Origin: Acidobacteriota bacterium
GTDB lineage: Bacteria > Acidobacteriota > Vicinamibacteria > Marinacidobacterales > Marinacidobacteraceae
Assembly: GCA_022820545.1 (NCBI GenBank)
Contig: JAJEFG010000039.1
Span: 1-64,000 of the forward strand
Direction: 5' to 3'
Length of the DNA stretch: 64,000 nucleotides
The notes below the pieces were generated by a model, which was not told the origin of the DNA, did no database searches, and was given only the letters and a program-made list of their open reading frames with translations. Shown here one piece after another: positions 36,454 through 46,314 of this stretch (positions are counted from its first letter, which is position 1; every line of letters starts with the position of its first letter). A program made the translations under genes and the position numbers.

Positions 36454-38637
36454 CTACGGGGAGCGGGCCGCGAGGTGTTCCCCGAAGAAGCGCCCGACCC
36501 GGGTCCAGGCGTCGCGCAGGACGTGCTCCCGGTGGAAGTAGTGGAACTCCCCGGGATAGGTGACGAGCTCGAAGTCCTTGCCGGCGCGGAGGAGGCCGTC
36601 GGCCAGGTTGATGGACTCGAAGTAGGACACGTTCACGTCCGAGGTCCCGTGCAGCATGAGGAGCGGACGTTCCACGCGATCGACGCGCGCGGCGGGCGCC
36701 GCGAGCTCATAGACGGCGGGGTTCTCCGCGGGGTCCCCCATCCGGCCCCTCACCCAGGGGCCGCCGGGATCGCGGAACCAGAGGCCGAAGTCTCCAACGC
36801 CGGCGACGTTCACCCCCGCCGCGAACAGCGTGGGGTCCAGGGTGAGCGCCTGCATCGTCATGAAGCCTCCGTAGCTGAGCCCCCAGACCCCGATGCGGTC
36901 CGGGTCCACGAACTCGAGCGTCTGCAGGTACTCCGCGCCCGCCGCGACGTCCTGGTAGTCCCCTCCTCCGACGTCGCGGTACGACTCCTGCCGGAAGTTC
37001 CGGCCGTAGCCGATGCTCCCGCGATAGTCGGGCATGAGCACCACGTAGCCCTCCGAGGCGAGGAGCTGGTGGAAGGAGTGGTACACCCCGTAGTCGCGGC
37101 GGACGTGCCACCCATCGTAGTTCTGGGCGATCCCGTCCCCGTGCACCCAGACGATCGCGGGATGCTTCAGGGAACGATCGAGGTCCTCCGCCACGAACAG
37201 GTAGCCGGGTACCTCGCCCCCGTCCCGCGCCGGATAGCGGAGGAACTCCCCTTCGGTGAAGAACGCCGGGTCGAGGGACTCGGGCAGCGAATTCGTGAGC
37301 CGCTCCGGCTCTCCCGATCCACCGGTCTCCACCGTGAAGAGGTCGGGAACGGCGCGCGGGCCGGTGTGCTGGAACACGATGCGCGAACCGTCGGGAGAGA
37401 ACCCGCCGTGTTCCGAACTCAGCCGGAAACCGGTGGCGACGGACGGCTGGGTGTTCGTGCCCCGCGCCGAAGTGATCCGCGTCGGCACGCCGTCCGGCAG
37501 CTCCGCGGTGTCCACCACGAAGAGCTGGCGCTGTCCGGGATGATCGGGGTTCGCGTCCCAGCCGAGCTTGCCGCCGTCGGGCGACCAGGCGAAGCGCCGC
37601 GCCTCTTCCTCCGACCCGGTGAGGGCGTGCGCGGAACCGTCGGCCAGCGAAACCACCACCAGTTGGTCCCAGCCGGAGGAGTCGTCCACGAACGCCACCC
37701 ACTCCCCGTCGGGAGAGGGCCGCGGTTCGCCTCCGAGGAAGTTGAGGCTCCACCACTTCTCGTCTTCCGTGACGTGCAGGGGCCGGAGCGAACCGTCCCG
37801 CAGGTCGGCGAGGACCACCGAACGCGTCAAGACGTCGGGCGCGACCTCCTGGAAGATCAGCCGCGCCGTATCCACCCAGCGCGGACTCGATATGACGCCG
37901 GATCCCGCCGCGATGCGCCGCGAGACGCCGTTGCGGACCACCGGCGCCACCCAGAGATCGGGCGCGGTGCCGCTGAACCGGCGATAGAGCAGCGTGTCCC
38001 CGGAGACCTCGTGGGTCTCGTCCACCGTTTCCCGGTTCGAGACCGTGTAGGCGATGAAGCGGCCGTCGGGGGACCACGCGGGCTCGCCCTCCGAACGGTC
38101 GCCGGTGCGCGTCAACTGCAACTCGGCGCCGTCGGCAAGGTCGCGGACGAACAGGTCCCCACCTCGCAGGAACGCGATGCGGCGGCCGTCGGGAGAAGGC
38201 CGGAAGCCGGACTCGCCGCCGGGCTCGTCGTGGAAGACGGCGCGCAGCGTCCCCGCAAGATCCGGATCCATCTGGTAGAGGCGTCCGTTGCGCGTGAAAT
38301 GGAGCAGGTCTCCTTCCCCGCCCCAGAAGAGCCCGCCGATCACTTCGTAGGAACTCCCCCAGCGCGTCAACTGGCGCGGGGGCTCACCGGAGCCCGGCGT
38401 CACCGAATAGAGGTCCATCTGCTGGTTCAGATCCCAGACGAAGAACACCTCGTCGCCGTCGGGACTCCACACCGGCGCCGTCGGATGCCGGATGTCCAGG
38501 ACGTCCTCCAGGGTCATCCGCGGCTCTTCCTCGGCCTCTTCGCATCCCGCGAACAGGATGGCGGCCGCGAAGAGCAGCGCCATCGACGGTCCTCGAACCG
38601 GGAATTCCGGCCCGGCTGCTTGCTGATTTCGTTTCAT
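36454..38637 (-). CDS. S9-family prolyl-oligopeptidase-like lipoprotein peptidase
   Basis: A 727-residue serine peptidase. The leader ends in AAAILFAGC (lipobox). A WD40-like beta-propeller (about 40-450) shows repeated WSPDG motifs, and an alpha/beta-hydrolase domain follows. The catalytic triad is visible: Ser in GVWGLSYGGFM, Asp in MLHGTSDVNV, and His in YPGEFHYFH. This is the DPP4/acylaminoacyl-peptidase plan. It probably trims short peptides in the periplasm. It is divergent from ligD across a 486-base gap. Confidence 0.88.
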   Translation of the reverse strand: MKRNQQAAGPEFPVRGPSMALLFAAAILFAGCEEAEEEPRMTLEDVLDIRHPTAPVWSPDGDEVFFVWDLNQQMDLYSVTPGSGEPPRQLTRWGSSYEVIGGLFWGGEGDLLHFTRNGRLYQMDPDLAGTLRAVFHDEPGGESGFRPSPDGRRIAFLRGGDLFVRDLADGAELQLTRTGDRSEGEPAWSPDGRFIAYTVSNRETVDETHEVSGDTLLYRRFSGTAPDLWVAPVVRNGVSRRIAAGSGVISSPRWVDTARLIFQEVAPDVLTRSVVLADLRDGSLRPLHVTEDEKWWSLNFLGGEPRPSPDGEWVAFVDDSSGWDQLVVVSLADGSAHALTGSEEEARRFAWSPDGGKLGWDANPDHPGQRQLFVVDTAELPDGVPTRITSARGTNTQPSVATGFRLSSEHGGFSPDGSRIVFQHTGPRAVPDLFTVETGGSGEPERLTNSLPESLDPAFFTEGEFLRYPARDGGEVPGYLFVAEDLDRSLKHPAIVWVHGDGIAQNYDGWHVRRDYGVYHSFHQLLASEGYVVLMPDYRGSIGYGRNFRQESYRDVGGGDYQDVAAGAEYLQTLEFVDPDRIGVWGLSYGGFMTMQALTLDPTLFAAGVNVAGVGDFGLWFRDPGGPWVRGRMGDPAENPAVYELAAPAARVDRVERPLLMLHGTSDVNVSYFESINLADGLLRAGKDFELVTYPGEFHYFHREHVLRDAWTRVGRFFGEHLAARSP

Positions 38638-39123
38638 CGCACGCCTCGCGTCTCACGGCACCACCCTCGATCGTGGGGTGCGTCCCGGATGGTATCCGGC
38701 GGCATGGCCGCTGCAGGTGGCGCAGGTGTCTGACTGGTGCGTTTCGCCTCCCTTCGGACCCCCACCGGGAGAACTGGGGCGATGCCGGCCGGAGGCCGGC
38801 GCTCCGAGCCGGCGTTTCCGCACAGTCGTCTCCCCGACGCGGCGCCGGGGACTGGCGTGAAAGGTGTCCCGTTCTGGCTCCGTGAGGAAGGAAGGAGACG
38901 GATGGAGGTGGGCCCGGAAACCCGGACCCTGGAGCCGCGCACGGGACGAGCGCACCCGAAACGCCGATTGCGGGAAACCGGCAGGGCACCGGCAGATTAG
39001 CGCGCCCGGTTCGGCTGTCAAGAGTTGATTCGGCGGCGAAATCCGAGTCGACGCCCAGCCTCCGTTTTTGGCCCTCGAGACGCGAAAATAGAGGCGCCAG
39101 ACCGCGATTTCGAAGCGTCACCC
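38638..39123. other. Divergent intergenic region with a palindromic repeat copy
   Basis: A 486-base gap between the S9 peptidase and ligD. It contains the second copy of the 29-base palindromic repeat at 38779-38807. The stretch 38880-39100 is less GC-rich and should contain the ligD promoter, but I find no convincing -35/-10 pair. No protein-coding pattern is convincing on either strand. Confidence 0.5.
38779..38807. repeat. 29-base palindromic intergenic repeat, copy 2
   Basis: Identical to 27071-27099 over 29 bases, centred on GCCGGCCGGAGGCCGGC. It is in the gap between the S9 peptidase and ligD, between divergent genes, so a simple terminator role does not explain both copies. Confidence 0.75.
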
Positions 39124-41247
39124 ATGCCGGACAAGCGATCCAAGACGATCACCGCGTACGAAGAGAAACGGGATTTCGGACGGACCCCCGAACCCCCTGC
39201 GGGAGGCCCCGCGGACGCCGGGCCACCCGGGGGCCGGCGCTTCGTGGTCCACCGCCATGAGGCCCGCCGCCTCCACTACGACCTGCGGCTGGAGATGCAC
39301 GGAGTCCTCCGCTCCTGGGCGGTCCCGCGCGGCTTTTCCTACGACCCCGGGGTAAAGAAACTCGCGGTCCGGACCGAGGACCACCCGCTGGCCTACACGC
39401 ACTTCGAAGGGGTGATCCCGGAGGGCGAGTACGGCGGCGGCACCATGGGCATCTGGGACCGGGGCACCTACCAGATCACCGAAGGAGGTGAAGATCAGGG
39501 AGCCGCAGGCGTGGAAGCCGGGAAGCTCGTACTCCGGTTGTCGGGGCGCAAGCTCCGCGGGGCCTGGCACATGGTGAAGACGAAGCGGGCCGCGGACGAA
39601 TGGCTCCTGTTCAAGGGGCGGGACCGCTACGCGCGCGCCGACGCGGAGCGGCAGCCCTTCTTCGACCTGAAGGGGGCGGCGCCCTGGACCGGGGAGCCCG
39701 GCCCGGTTCCCGTTCTTCCGGGGGGCGAGCGGGAACCCTTCACGGACCAGGACTGGATCTTCGAACCGCAACTCCGGGGCATCCCCGTCTTCCTCGAACG
39801 CGCGGGGGCGGAACTCCGCCTGACGCGGGGGGACGACGGAACACCGCTCGATCTGCCCGAGGTTGCCGCGGAAGCCGAAGCGGTGCGCGCGGAGCAGTTC
39901 CTCGCGGGTGGAACGCTCGTGAGCACCGACGAGGCGGAGAGGCCCTCGCCCGGGCGCCTGGCGGCGCGGCTCGGCGGGGACCCGTCGATCGCGGTCTCGC
40001 TCTACCTGAACGACCTGCTCCGCTACGAGGAATGGGACATCCGGAACGTCCCCCTGCTCGAACGGAAGGAACTGCTCTCCACCCTGTTGCCGCCCGGCAA
40101 GGCCCTCCTCTTCGGCGACCACGTCGCGGTCCGGGGAGAAGAGTTCCACGCGGCGTGCGAAGCCGCCGGGCTGCCGGGGACCATCGCGCGCCGCGGCGGG
40201 GCGGCCTATCCGGCCGCTGGAGCTCCCCCCGACGGGCGGGCCGCCGCCCCGGACTGCGTGCGCATCCCGTCACGCGGCGCGGGGGCGCCGGACCCCTCCG
40301 AGCACCTGCTCACGGGCCTCTCCCGCCAGCGGGCGGTGCGGGAATCCGCGCAGCCGCTCCACTTCACGAACCTCGACAAGGTGTTCTGGCCCGACCACGG
40401 ATACACCAAGGGAGACCTGATCCGCTACTACGACCGGGTCGCCGAACATCTGCTCCCGTACCTCCACGAGCGGCCGTCGCACCTGCTCCGCTATCCCGAC
40501 GGCGTGGGGGGCAAGGCCTTCTACCAGAAGGACCTGCCGGACCACACGCCCGACTGGATCGTCAGCGAGGACATCCCCTCGGGACACCGGGGCGAGACGA
40601 TCCGCTACCTCATCGTCAACGACGCGGCGGCGCTCCTCTACGCCGCGAACCTGGGAAGCATCGACATCCATCCCTGGCTATCCCGGCGGACGCGGCGGGA
40701 CACACCCGACTGGGCGGTCTTCGACCTCGATCCCGGGGGCGGGCCCTTCAGCGACGTAGTGCGCCTCGCCCGGGCGTTCGGCAAGGTGCTCCGCGGGATC
40801 GGGCTCCGCCCCTACCTGAAGACGTCGGGCGCCACGGGACTCCACATCTACGTTCCCCTGGAACCGGTGTATCCCTACGACGTGGTCCGGCAGTTCGCCG
40901 AGGCCGTCTCCACGCACGTCGCCGGCGAACACCGGGACATCGCAACCGTCGAACGGACCACCGCGCGGCGCCGGGGCCGGGTCTACCTCGACTTCCTGCA
41001 GAACCGGCGCGGACAGACCGTGGTTCCTCCGTACGCCGCCCGTCCGGTACCCGCGGCGTCGGTCTCCACCCCGCTCGACTGGGACGAACTCGACGGCGAT
41101 CTCCATCCCGGGCGCTTCACGATCGCCAGCCTGCCCGAGCGGCTCGACCGGCTCGGGGACCTGTTCGCGGGCACCCTCCACGACCGCCAGCCACTCCTGC
41201 CGGCGATCCGGAGATTCCAGGAGCGCTACTTGCCGGGATCAGGCTGA
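39124..41247 (+). CDS. ligD: LigD-type NHEJ protein with degenerate ligase domain
   Basis: A 707-residue three-domain protein. Residues about 38-165 are the phosphoesterase domain (His51, Asp53, Arg55 in LHYDLRLE; His87). Residues about 205-400 align with the ATP-dependent ligase domain but lack its chemistry: the KxDG lysine and aspartate are Gln216 and Arg218 (WIFEPQLRG), the LDGE motif is AGGT, and the motif-IV lysine is Arg (PGTIARR). Residues about 410-700 are the polymerase/primase domain with intact DLDP (Asp534, Asp536) and SGATGLHIYVPL. No ku gene is in the window. It may process ends and leave sealing to LigA or another ligase. Confidence 0.88.
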   Translation: MPDKRSKTITAYEEKRDFGRTPEPPAGGPADAGPPGGRRFVVHRHEARRLHYDLRLEMHGVLRSWAVPRGFSYDPGVKKLAVRTEDHPLAYTHFEGVIPEGEYGGGTMGIWDRGTYQITEGGEDQGAAGVEAGKLVLRLSGRKLRGAWHMVKTKRAADEWLLFKGRDRYARADAERQPFFDLKGAAPWTGEPGPVPVLPGGEREPFTDQDWIFEPQLRGIPVFLERAGAELRLTRGDDGTPLDLPEVAAEAEAVRAEQFLAGGTLVSTDEAERPSPGRLAARLGGDPSIAVSLYLNDLLRYEEWDIRNVPLLERKELLSTLLPPGKALLFGDHVAVRGEEFHAACEAAGLPGTIARRGGAAYPAAGAPPDGRAAAPDCVRIPSRGAGAPDPSEHLLTGLSRQRAVRESAQPLHFTNLDKVFWPDHGYTKGDLIRYYDRVAEHLLPYLHERPSHLLRYPDGVGGKAFYQKDLPDHTPDWIVSEDIPSGHRGETIRYLIVNDAAALLYAANLGSIDIHPWLSRRTRRDTPDWAVFDLDPGGGPFSDVVRLARAFGKVLRGIGLRPYLKTSGATGLHIYVPLEPVYPYDVVRQFAEAVSTHVAGEHRDIATVERTTARRRGRVYLDFLQNRRGQTVVPPYAARPVPAASVSTPLDWDELDGDLHPGRFTIASLPERLDRLGDLFAGTLHDRQPLLPAIRRFQERYLPGSG

Positions 41248-42525
41248 GGCGGTCCGGACGTCGACCATCGCGCCCAGCGAGCGCAGTTTCGCCGGCAGGT
41301 CCGAGTAGCCCCGTTGCACCGTCTCGAGCGGCGTGATCCGGCTCTCGCCGGAGGCGGCGAGCGCCGCCGCGATGAGCGCCATCCCCGAGCGGATGTCGCG
41401 CGCGTCGAGGTCCCTGCCCCGAAGCCGTCCGGGTCCGGTGACGATGACGCGGTGCGGATCGCAGAGGAACATGTCCGCTCCCATCCCGATCAACTGTTCG
41501 AGGGAAAACAGGCGGAGCTCGTACATCCAGTCGTGAACGAGCGTCGCGCCCTCCGCGGCCGTCGCCAGCACCGTCGTGAGGCTCACCATGTCGCTCGGGA
41601 AGCCCGGCCACGGCGCCGTGGTGATGCGCCGCGCCGCGTGCAGCCGGGAGGGCTCGACGAGCAGGCGGTCGTCTTTCTGCCGGAGGGCCACACCGAGGCG
41701 TCGCAGGACCGCGGTGATCGGCTCCAGGTCCACGGCCCGGGCCCCCTGGATCTCCACCGTTCCCCCGGTCAGGGCAGCCAGCGCCGCCCAGCTTCCGGCT
41801 TCCACGAAATCTCCCGAGACGGCCCACGAGGCCCCTCTCCGGCGCTTGCTCCCGGCCACCCGCAGGGTCGACGTGCCCGCTCCCTCGATCTGGACTCCCA
41901 TCTTCTGAAGGAACCCGCAGAGTTCGACGACGTGCGGCTCGCAGGCCGCGTGGCGGATCTCCGAGACGCCGTCCGCGCCGGCCGCGGCCAGGAGGGCCGT
42001 CTCCGTTCCCGTGACGGACGCCTCCTCGAGATAGAACGAAGCGCCGCGCAGGCCCTCCGGGGCCTCGATCTGCCGGCCCGGCCCGTCCACCTCCCGGCCC
42101 CCCAGGGCGCGAAGCGCGGCCAGGTGGACGTCAAACCCCCGGCGTCCCGCGAAGTCTCCGCCCGGCTCCCCCATCTGCACGCGGCCCCGGCGCGCGAGGA
42201 GGGGCGCCGCGAGCAGCACCGAGCCGCGGAGCCGCCCCACCCCCGCGGGGTCGGGTTCCTCGCTCCGGATCTCCGCCGCGCGGACCCGCACGCGGCCGGT
42301 CCCGACCCCCTCGATTTCGGCTCCCAGGCCTTCGAGCACCCCGGCCATGGTGGCGACGTCCCGGATGTCGGGCATGTTTCGGAGCTCGCACCACTCGTCG
42401 GTGAGGAGGCAGGCCGCGAGGAGCGGCAGCGCCGCGTTCTTGTTCCCCTCCACCTGCACCCGGCCCTCCAGGCGGGCGCCTCCCTCGACGATCAGGGTCG
42501 TCGGCGGCGGTCCTTGCCGGATCAT
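41239..42525 (-). CDS. murA: UDP-N-acetylglucosamine 1-carboxyvinyltransferase
   Basis: Commits UDP-GlcNAc to peptidoglycan by enolpyruvyl transfer from PEP, in the cytoplasm. The 428-residue length and GNKNAALPLLAA (Lys29, Asn30) are standard. The active-site loop reads PGGDFAGRRGFDVH, so position 124 is Asp where Escherichia coli has Cys115, the fosfomycin target; Arg129 matches Arg120. MurA enzymes with Asp here, as in mycobacteria and chlamydiae, are active but insensitive to fosfomycin. It follows murB with an ATGA overlap, and its end overlaps convergent ligD by nine bases. Confidence 0.93.
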   Translation of the reverse strand: MIRQGPPPTTLIVEGGARLEGRVQVEGNKNAALPLLAACLLTDEWCELRNMPDIRDVATMAGVLEGLGAEIEGVGTGRVRVRAAEIRSEEPDPAGVGRLRGSVLLAAPLLARRGRVQMGEPGGDFAGRRGFDVHLAALRALGGREVDGPGRQIEAPEGLRGASFYLEEASVTGTETALLAAAGADGVSEIRHAACEPHVVELCGFLQKMGVQIEGAGTSTLRVAGSKRRRGASWAVSGDFVEAGSWAALAALTGGTVEIQGARAVDLEPITAVLRRLGVALRQKDDRLLVEPSRLHAARRITTAPWPGFPSDMVSLTTVLATAAEGATLVHDWMYELRLFSLEQLIGMGADMFLCDPHRVIVTGPGRLRGRDLDARDIRSGMALIAAALAASGESRITPLETVQRGYSDLPAKLRSLGAMVDVRTASA

Positions 42526-43448
42526 GACGGGAAGTCTCCGAGGAGAACGAGCTCGGGTACGAGATTCACTCCGAAGGCCGCGTTCACCGCCGCCTGACAG
42601 ATTCCGAGCAGCCGGTGCACGTCGGCCGCCGTGGCGCCCGGCCCGGCCGTCAGGAAGTTCGCGTGCACCTCGGACACCCGGGCGCCGCCGACCCGGACGC
42701 CCTTCATTCCGGCCCGGTCGAGCAGGGCTCCGGCGGCGCAGGGGACGTCCGGCGGCAGGGCCACGGTTTCCGGATCCGGGTTTTGGAATGCACAGCCGGC
42801 GCTCGGTACCGCGAGTGGTTGCGTCGCTTTCCGGAACGCGAGGGACGCCCGCGCCCGACGGCGCAGGACGGCTGGATCTGCCGGCTCCACCCCGAAGTCG
42901 GCCGAGACCAGGACCCGTCCCCGCCCCGCGAGGGCATCGCCCCCGGGCCCGAACCCCACGTCTTCGGGGCGGACCGTTTCAACCCTGCCCGCGTCATCGG
43001 CGACGCGCAGCCCCGTCACCAACTCGCCCACCTCGCGGCCTCCGAAGTGAGCGTTCCCGTGGATCGCGCCCCCCACCGTGCCCGGGGTCCCCGCCCAGGC
43101 CTCGAGACCGGCAAGCCCTCGCTGGATAGACCAGCGAACCAGCCCGTTCATGGTCATTCCGGCGAAAGCCCGGACCGTTCGGCCGTCAACGCGCCGGGCG
43201 CTGCCGCCTTTCACCCGGACCACCACGCCGCGGACCCCCGCATCGGACACCAGCACGTTGGACCCCCCTCCGAGCAGCGTGAACGGCAACCCGCTGTTCC
43301 GCACCGCGGCGAGGGCTCCCAGGAGTTCCTCTTCGCCCCTGACCTCGATGAACCAGTCGGCCGGGCCTCCGAGCCCGAGCGTCGTCAGCGGCGCGAGGGG
43401 GGTATCCGGCCGAAAGCGCTTGCCCGTGGGCAGCGGATCCGGTCCCAT
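42522..43448 (-). CDS. murB: UDP-N-acetylenolpyruvoylglucosamine reductase
   Basis: FAD enzyme that reduces the MurA product to UDP-N-acetylmuramic acid using NADPH. FAD-binding LLGGGSNVLVSDAGV, then GLAGLEAWAGTPGTVGGAIHGNAH, and the active-site PSAGCAFQNP are present. The general-acid position is Cys where many family members have Ser. The 308-residue length is normal. The start ATG at 43448 is preferred over longer frames. It precedes murA with a four-base overlap. Confidence 0.93.
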   Translation of the reverse strand: MGPDPLPTGKRFRPDTPLAPLTTLGLGGPADWFIEVRGEEELLGALAAVRNSGLPFTLLGGGSNVLVSDAGVRGVVVRVKGGSARRVDGRTVRAFAGMTMNGLVRWSIQRGLAGLEAWAGTPGTVGGAIHGNAHFGGREVGELVTGLRVADDAGRVETVRPEDVGFGPGGDALAGRGRVLVSADFGVEPADPAVLRRRARASLAFRKATQPLAVPSAGCAFQNPDPETVALPPDVPCAAGALLDRAGMKGVRVGGARVSEVHANFLTAGPGATAADVHRLLGICQAAVNAAFGVNLVPELVLLGDFPS

Positions 43449-43482
43449 CGCGCTACCGCACGGCTGTACGGCGGTAGTGGAC

Positions 43483-45630
43483 TCAGCGAGGATCGCCGAG
43501 CCCCGCGAGGCGGTCCCGAACCCCCTGCTGGCCGGGATTGAGTTCCAGCGACCGTTCGAACATCTCCCGCGCCCGTTCGCCGTCACCAACCTGCTCGTGG
43601 CAGTCGCCCAGCGCGTTCAGGAGCGACGGGTCCGCCGGCCGCAGGGTGAGGGCATGCATGAGCCGCGGCAGCGCCTCGTCGCACTCCCCCCGGATGTAGT
43701 AGGCGAAGCCCACTCCCTCGGTCACCTCGATCTCGTTCGGGTAGTCCGCCTCGATCGGAAGCAGCAGATCGAGCGCCTCGTTCGCTTGCCCGGTGAAGAG
43801 CAGGGCGCTCGCCAGCTTCCACTTCGCCATCGGCAGGTCCGGGTTCGCGGTCGCCTCCCGGAAGGCGACGGTGGCCTCCGCAATCCGTCCATGGGCCATG
43901 AACTGGTCGCCGAGCGCCAGCGCGAGCAACCCGGGGAAATGGGTCGCGAAGGAACGGCGGACGATGAATCCGGGCCGATCCACCGCCGCCCGCGGCGAAA
44001 CCAGGAGCGGAGCGTCGCGGGATGCGATCACCTCGCCGGCGGCGTCCAGCAGGTCCGCCGTTACCCGGTACCGTCCGGCGCCAAGCTCCGCCAGCGGGAA
44101 TTCCTCGATCGCGGGCGCGTCCGCGCTCCCCGCCGCCACGGTCCGCTCCACGAGCGGACTGGCCGAAACCGGCTCCTCCTCGCCGACGCCGGCGTCCGGC
44201 AGGATGCGAAACCGCGTCCGGTGCCCGTCGCGCGCGTTCACGGGCTGGGCGGCGACGCTCAGCAGGTCGCTCGAGGCGAAGGTCCCCCCGACGGACGGTT
44301 CCATCACGGTCGAGCCGAACTGGAAGGTTCCGAAGCGCAGGCCCGACAACTCGGGGTCCCGCTCCGTCCGGTACGCGAGGATGAGGTCGGCCAGACCCAC
44401 CGAGCCGGCCCCGGTCGCCGGAACCCGCACCTCGGAACTCGCCACCGTGTACTGCTGGGTGGCCCGGTTCCGCACGATGACGCTCACCTCGTATTCCCCG
44501 GGAATCACCGGCAGGTTGTCCCGGTAGGCAAAGGGACTGCCGCCGGCGCTCCGCTGCTGGCTTTCGCTCAGGCGGATCTCGGGTTGGTTCCGCTGCAAGG
44601 CCACGAGCTGGCCGTCCATCGTCCGCAGTTCCAGGTCCACGTCCAGGGTCGTCTGGTACACGTTCTCGCGATCATCGAACTCCAGCGAGAAATCCTCGGG
44701 AGCGAGCTTGACGCTGTAGTGGATGAACGGGGTGTTCCGGGGCCCCAGCAGCACCCGGAAGTCCGCCTCGCTCGTCACGTACCGGAACGAATACTCGGCG
44801 GTCACCCGGTCGCCGTACCGGAGATAGCCCTCGATCTCCTCGAGATCCACGATCTTGTGGGGAGACTCGGTGATGTCGATGAAGTTCTTGTCCACGCTCA
44901 TCGAAGGCCGCACGGTGTCGAGCCGGGGGGCGATCGTGTTGGTGGCCGAGAGGAAGTCGGCGTGCGGGTCCGTGAGGTCCACCACCAGGGTGGCGCGCGC
45001 CAGGTCCAGGGAGACCATTTCGATGAGGTCCACGGCGGCGTGCTGGCGGTTCCGGAGCAGTTCTCCCCGGCGGACCAGCGCGTCGGGTCCGTCGGACCAG
45101 GGGTGATAGAGCTCGTACTCGCCGATGTCTTCCCTCTTGAAGAACAGGAGATTGAAACGCGGAGGCAATCCGAGCGAGGTGTCCCCCTGATAGATCCAGA
45201 GATCGGCGCTCACGATCTCGTTGCGTCCGTCGAACTGCTCCCGGGTGCGGGGTTCGCCGAGGATGATCCAGAACCGGCCCCGGTCGGTCTGCCACCCCGG
45301 CCTCGGAGCGTCCCGCCCGAGAAACCGGTTGGCGTAGTCGAGCCGCTCGTAGTGCTCGGTCCTGAACTCGTTTTCCTTCGTTGCCGGCACGGGGTCCCGC
45401 CGCAGCCAGAACGCTTCGATGAAGTGTTCGCGCTCCTCGAATCCCTCCACCCCGAGGAACACCTCCCGCTCGGCCTCGGTGATGATGTAGACCACCTCTT
45501 CCTCGAGCCACACCCGGTGCTCTTCGGGCAGGCGGTCCACCCGCTCGTCGGCTCCGGCCAGGGCCGCGACCGACACCGCCACCCCGGCGAGCGGCAACTT
45601 GGACAACAACGGGCGAGCGAAGGAAGTCAT
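43483..45630 (-). CDS. GWxTD-domain protein with C-terminal TPR
   Basis: A 715-residue secreted protein. After a signal peptide (about 1-27) comes the GWxTD domain, named for its motif, here GWQTDRGRFWIILGEPRTRE at about residues 111-130. Beta-rich domains follow, and the last 150 residues form TPR-like repeats (ALDLLLPIEADYPNEIEVTE, ALPRLMHALTLRPADPSLLN). GWxTD proteins are common in Acidobacteriota and Bacteroidota and of unknown function. It lies 34 bases upstream of murB and may share its transcript. Confidence 0.85.
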   Translation of the reverse strand: MTSFARPLLSKLPLAGVAVSVAALAGADERVDRLPEEHRVWLEEEVVYIITEAEREVFLGVEGFEEREHFIEAFWLRRDPVPATKENEFRTEHYERLDYANRFLGRDAPRPGWQTDRGRFWIILGEPRTREQFDGRNEIVSADLWIYQGDTSLGLPPRFNLLFFKREDIGEYELYHPWSDGPDALVRRGELLRNRQHAAVDLIEMVSLDLARATLVVDLTDPHADFLSATNTIAPRLDTVRPSMSVDKNFIDITESPHKIVDLEEIEGYLRYGDRVTAEYSFRYVTSEADFRVLLGPRNTPFIHYSVKLAPEDFSLEFDDRENVYQTTLDVDLELRTMDGQLVALQRNQPEIRLSESQQRSAGGSPFAYRDNLPVIPGEYEVSVIVRNRATQQYTVASSEVRVPATGAGSVGLADLILAYRTERDPELSGLRFGTFQFGSTVMEPSVGGTFASSDLLSVAAQPVNARDGHRTRFRILPDAGVGEEEPVSASPLVERTVAAGSADAPAIEEFPLAELGAGRYRVTADLLDAAGEVIASRDAPLLVSPRAAVDRPGFIVRRSFATHFPGLLALALGDQFMAHGRIAEATVAFREATANPDLPMAKWKLASALLFTGQANEALDLLLPIEADYPNEIEVTEGVGFAYYIRGECDEALPRLMHALTLRPADPSLLNALGDCHEQVGDGERAREMFERSLELNPGQQGVRDRLAGLGDPR

Positions 45631-45775
45631 GTGTCAGCGGCGAGGGTTTCCGATCACGCCCGGACACCCCGGCGCCCCTCACAAGTGAGCCTACCGCGCC
45701 GTCCGCGGGCGCCGCAACGAAACCCCCGCGAACCGGGGTCGCCCGCACTAGAATTGTCGCCGGAGGGCGAACCCC

Positions 45776-46291
45776 ATGACCCATTTCTCCACGCACCGAC
45801 TCCTTCCCCTGCTCGCCGCCGCCCTGGCGGTCGCCGCCATCGCACTCGCGCACAACCCGCGCGGCAAGGTCGAGGCCAGCTTCAACGGCAAGGCCGTGAC
45901 CGTGGAGTACGGCCGGCCGAGCCTGAACGGCCGGGACATGCTCGGGCAGGCCACTCCCGGCATGGTGTGGCGGCTCGGTTCGGAGAACGCCACCACCATC
46001 ACCACCGAAGGCGACCTGATGATCGGCCCCAACATGGCGGCCGCCGGCGCCTACAGCCTGTTCGCGAAGAAGACCGACGACGGCTGGGATCTGCTCGTCA
46101 ACAGCGAGACGGGACAGTCCGGCCTCGCGCACGATCCGGAGAAGGACCTGTTCAGCGCTCCGCTGAAGGTCGAGAAGACGGACGACTCCGCGGAGATGTT
46201 CACGATCAGCCTGATGGCGGACGGGATGAACGGCACCCTCAAGATGCAGTGGGGGAGCACGGCGCTCGTCACCGACCTGATGATCCACTGA
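45776..46291 (+). CDS. DUF2911 family protein
   Basis: A 171-residue exported protein with signal peptide (LLPLLAAALAVAAIALA) and the DUF2911 pattern: VTVEYGRPSLNGRDM, VWRLGSENATTITTEGDLMIG, AGAYSLFAKKTDDGWDLLVN. Function unknown; members are small periplasmic beta-rich proteins. It is divergent from the GWxTD gene and upstream of the aminotransferase pair, separated by a structured 163-base gap. Confidence 0.82.
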   Translation: MTHFSTHRLLPLLAAALAVAAIALAHNPRGKVEASFNGKAVTVEYGRPSLNGRDMLGQATPGMVWRLGSENATTITTEGDLMIGPNMAAAGAYSLFAKKTDDGWDLLVNSETGQSGLAHDPEKDLFSAPLKVEKTDDSAEMFTISLMADGMNGTLKMQWGSTALVTDLMIH

Positions 46292-46314
46292 CCAAGGCTC
46301 CGACGGAACCATCT

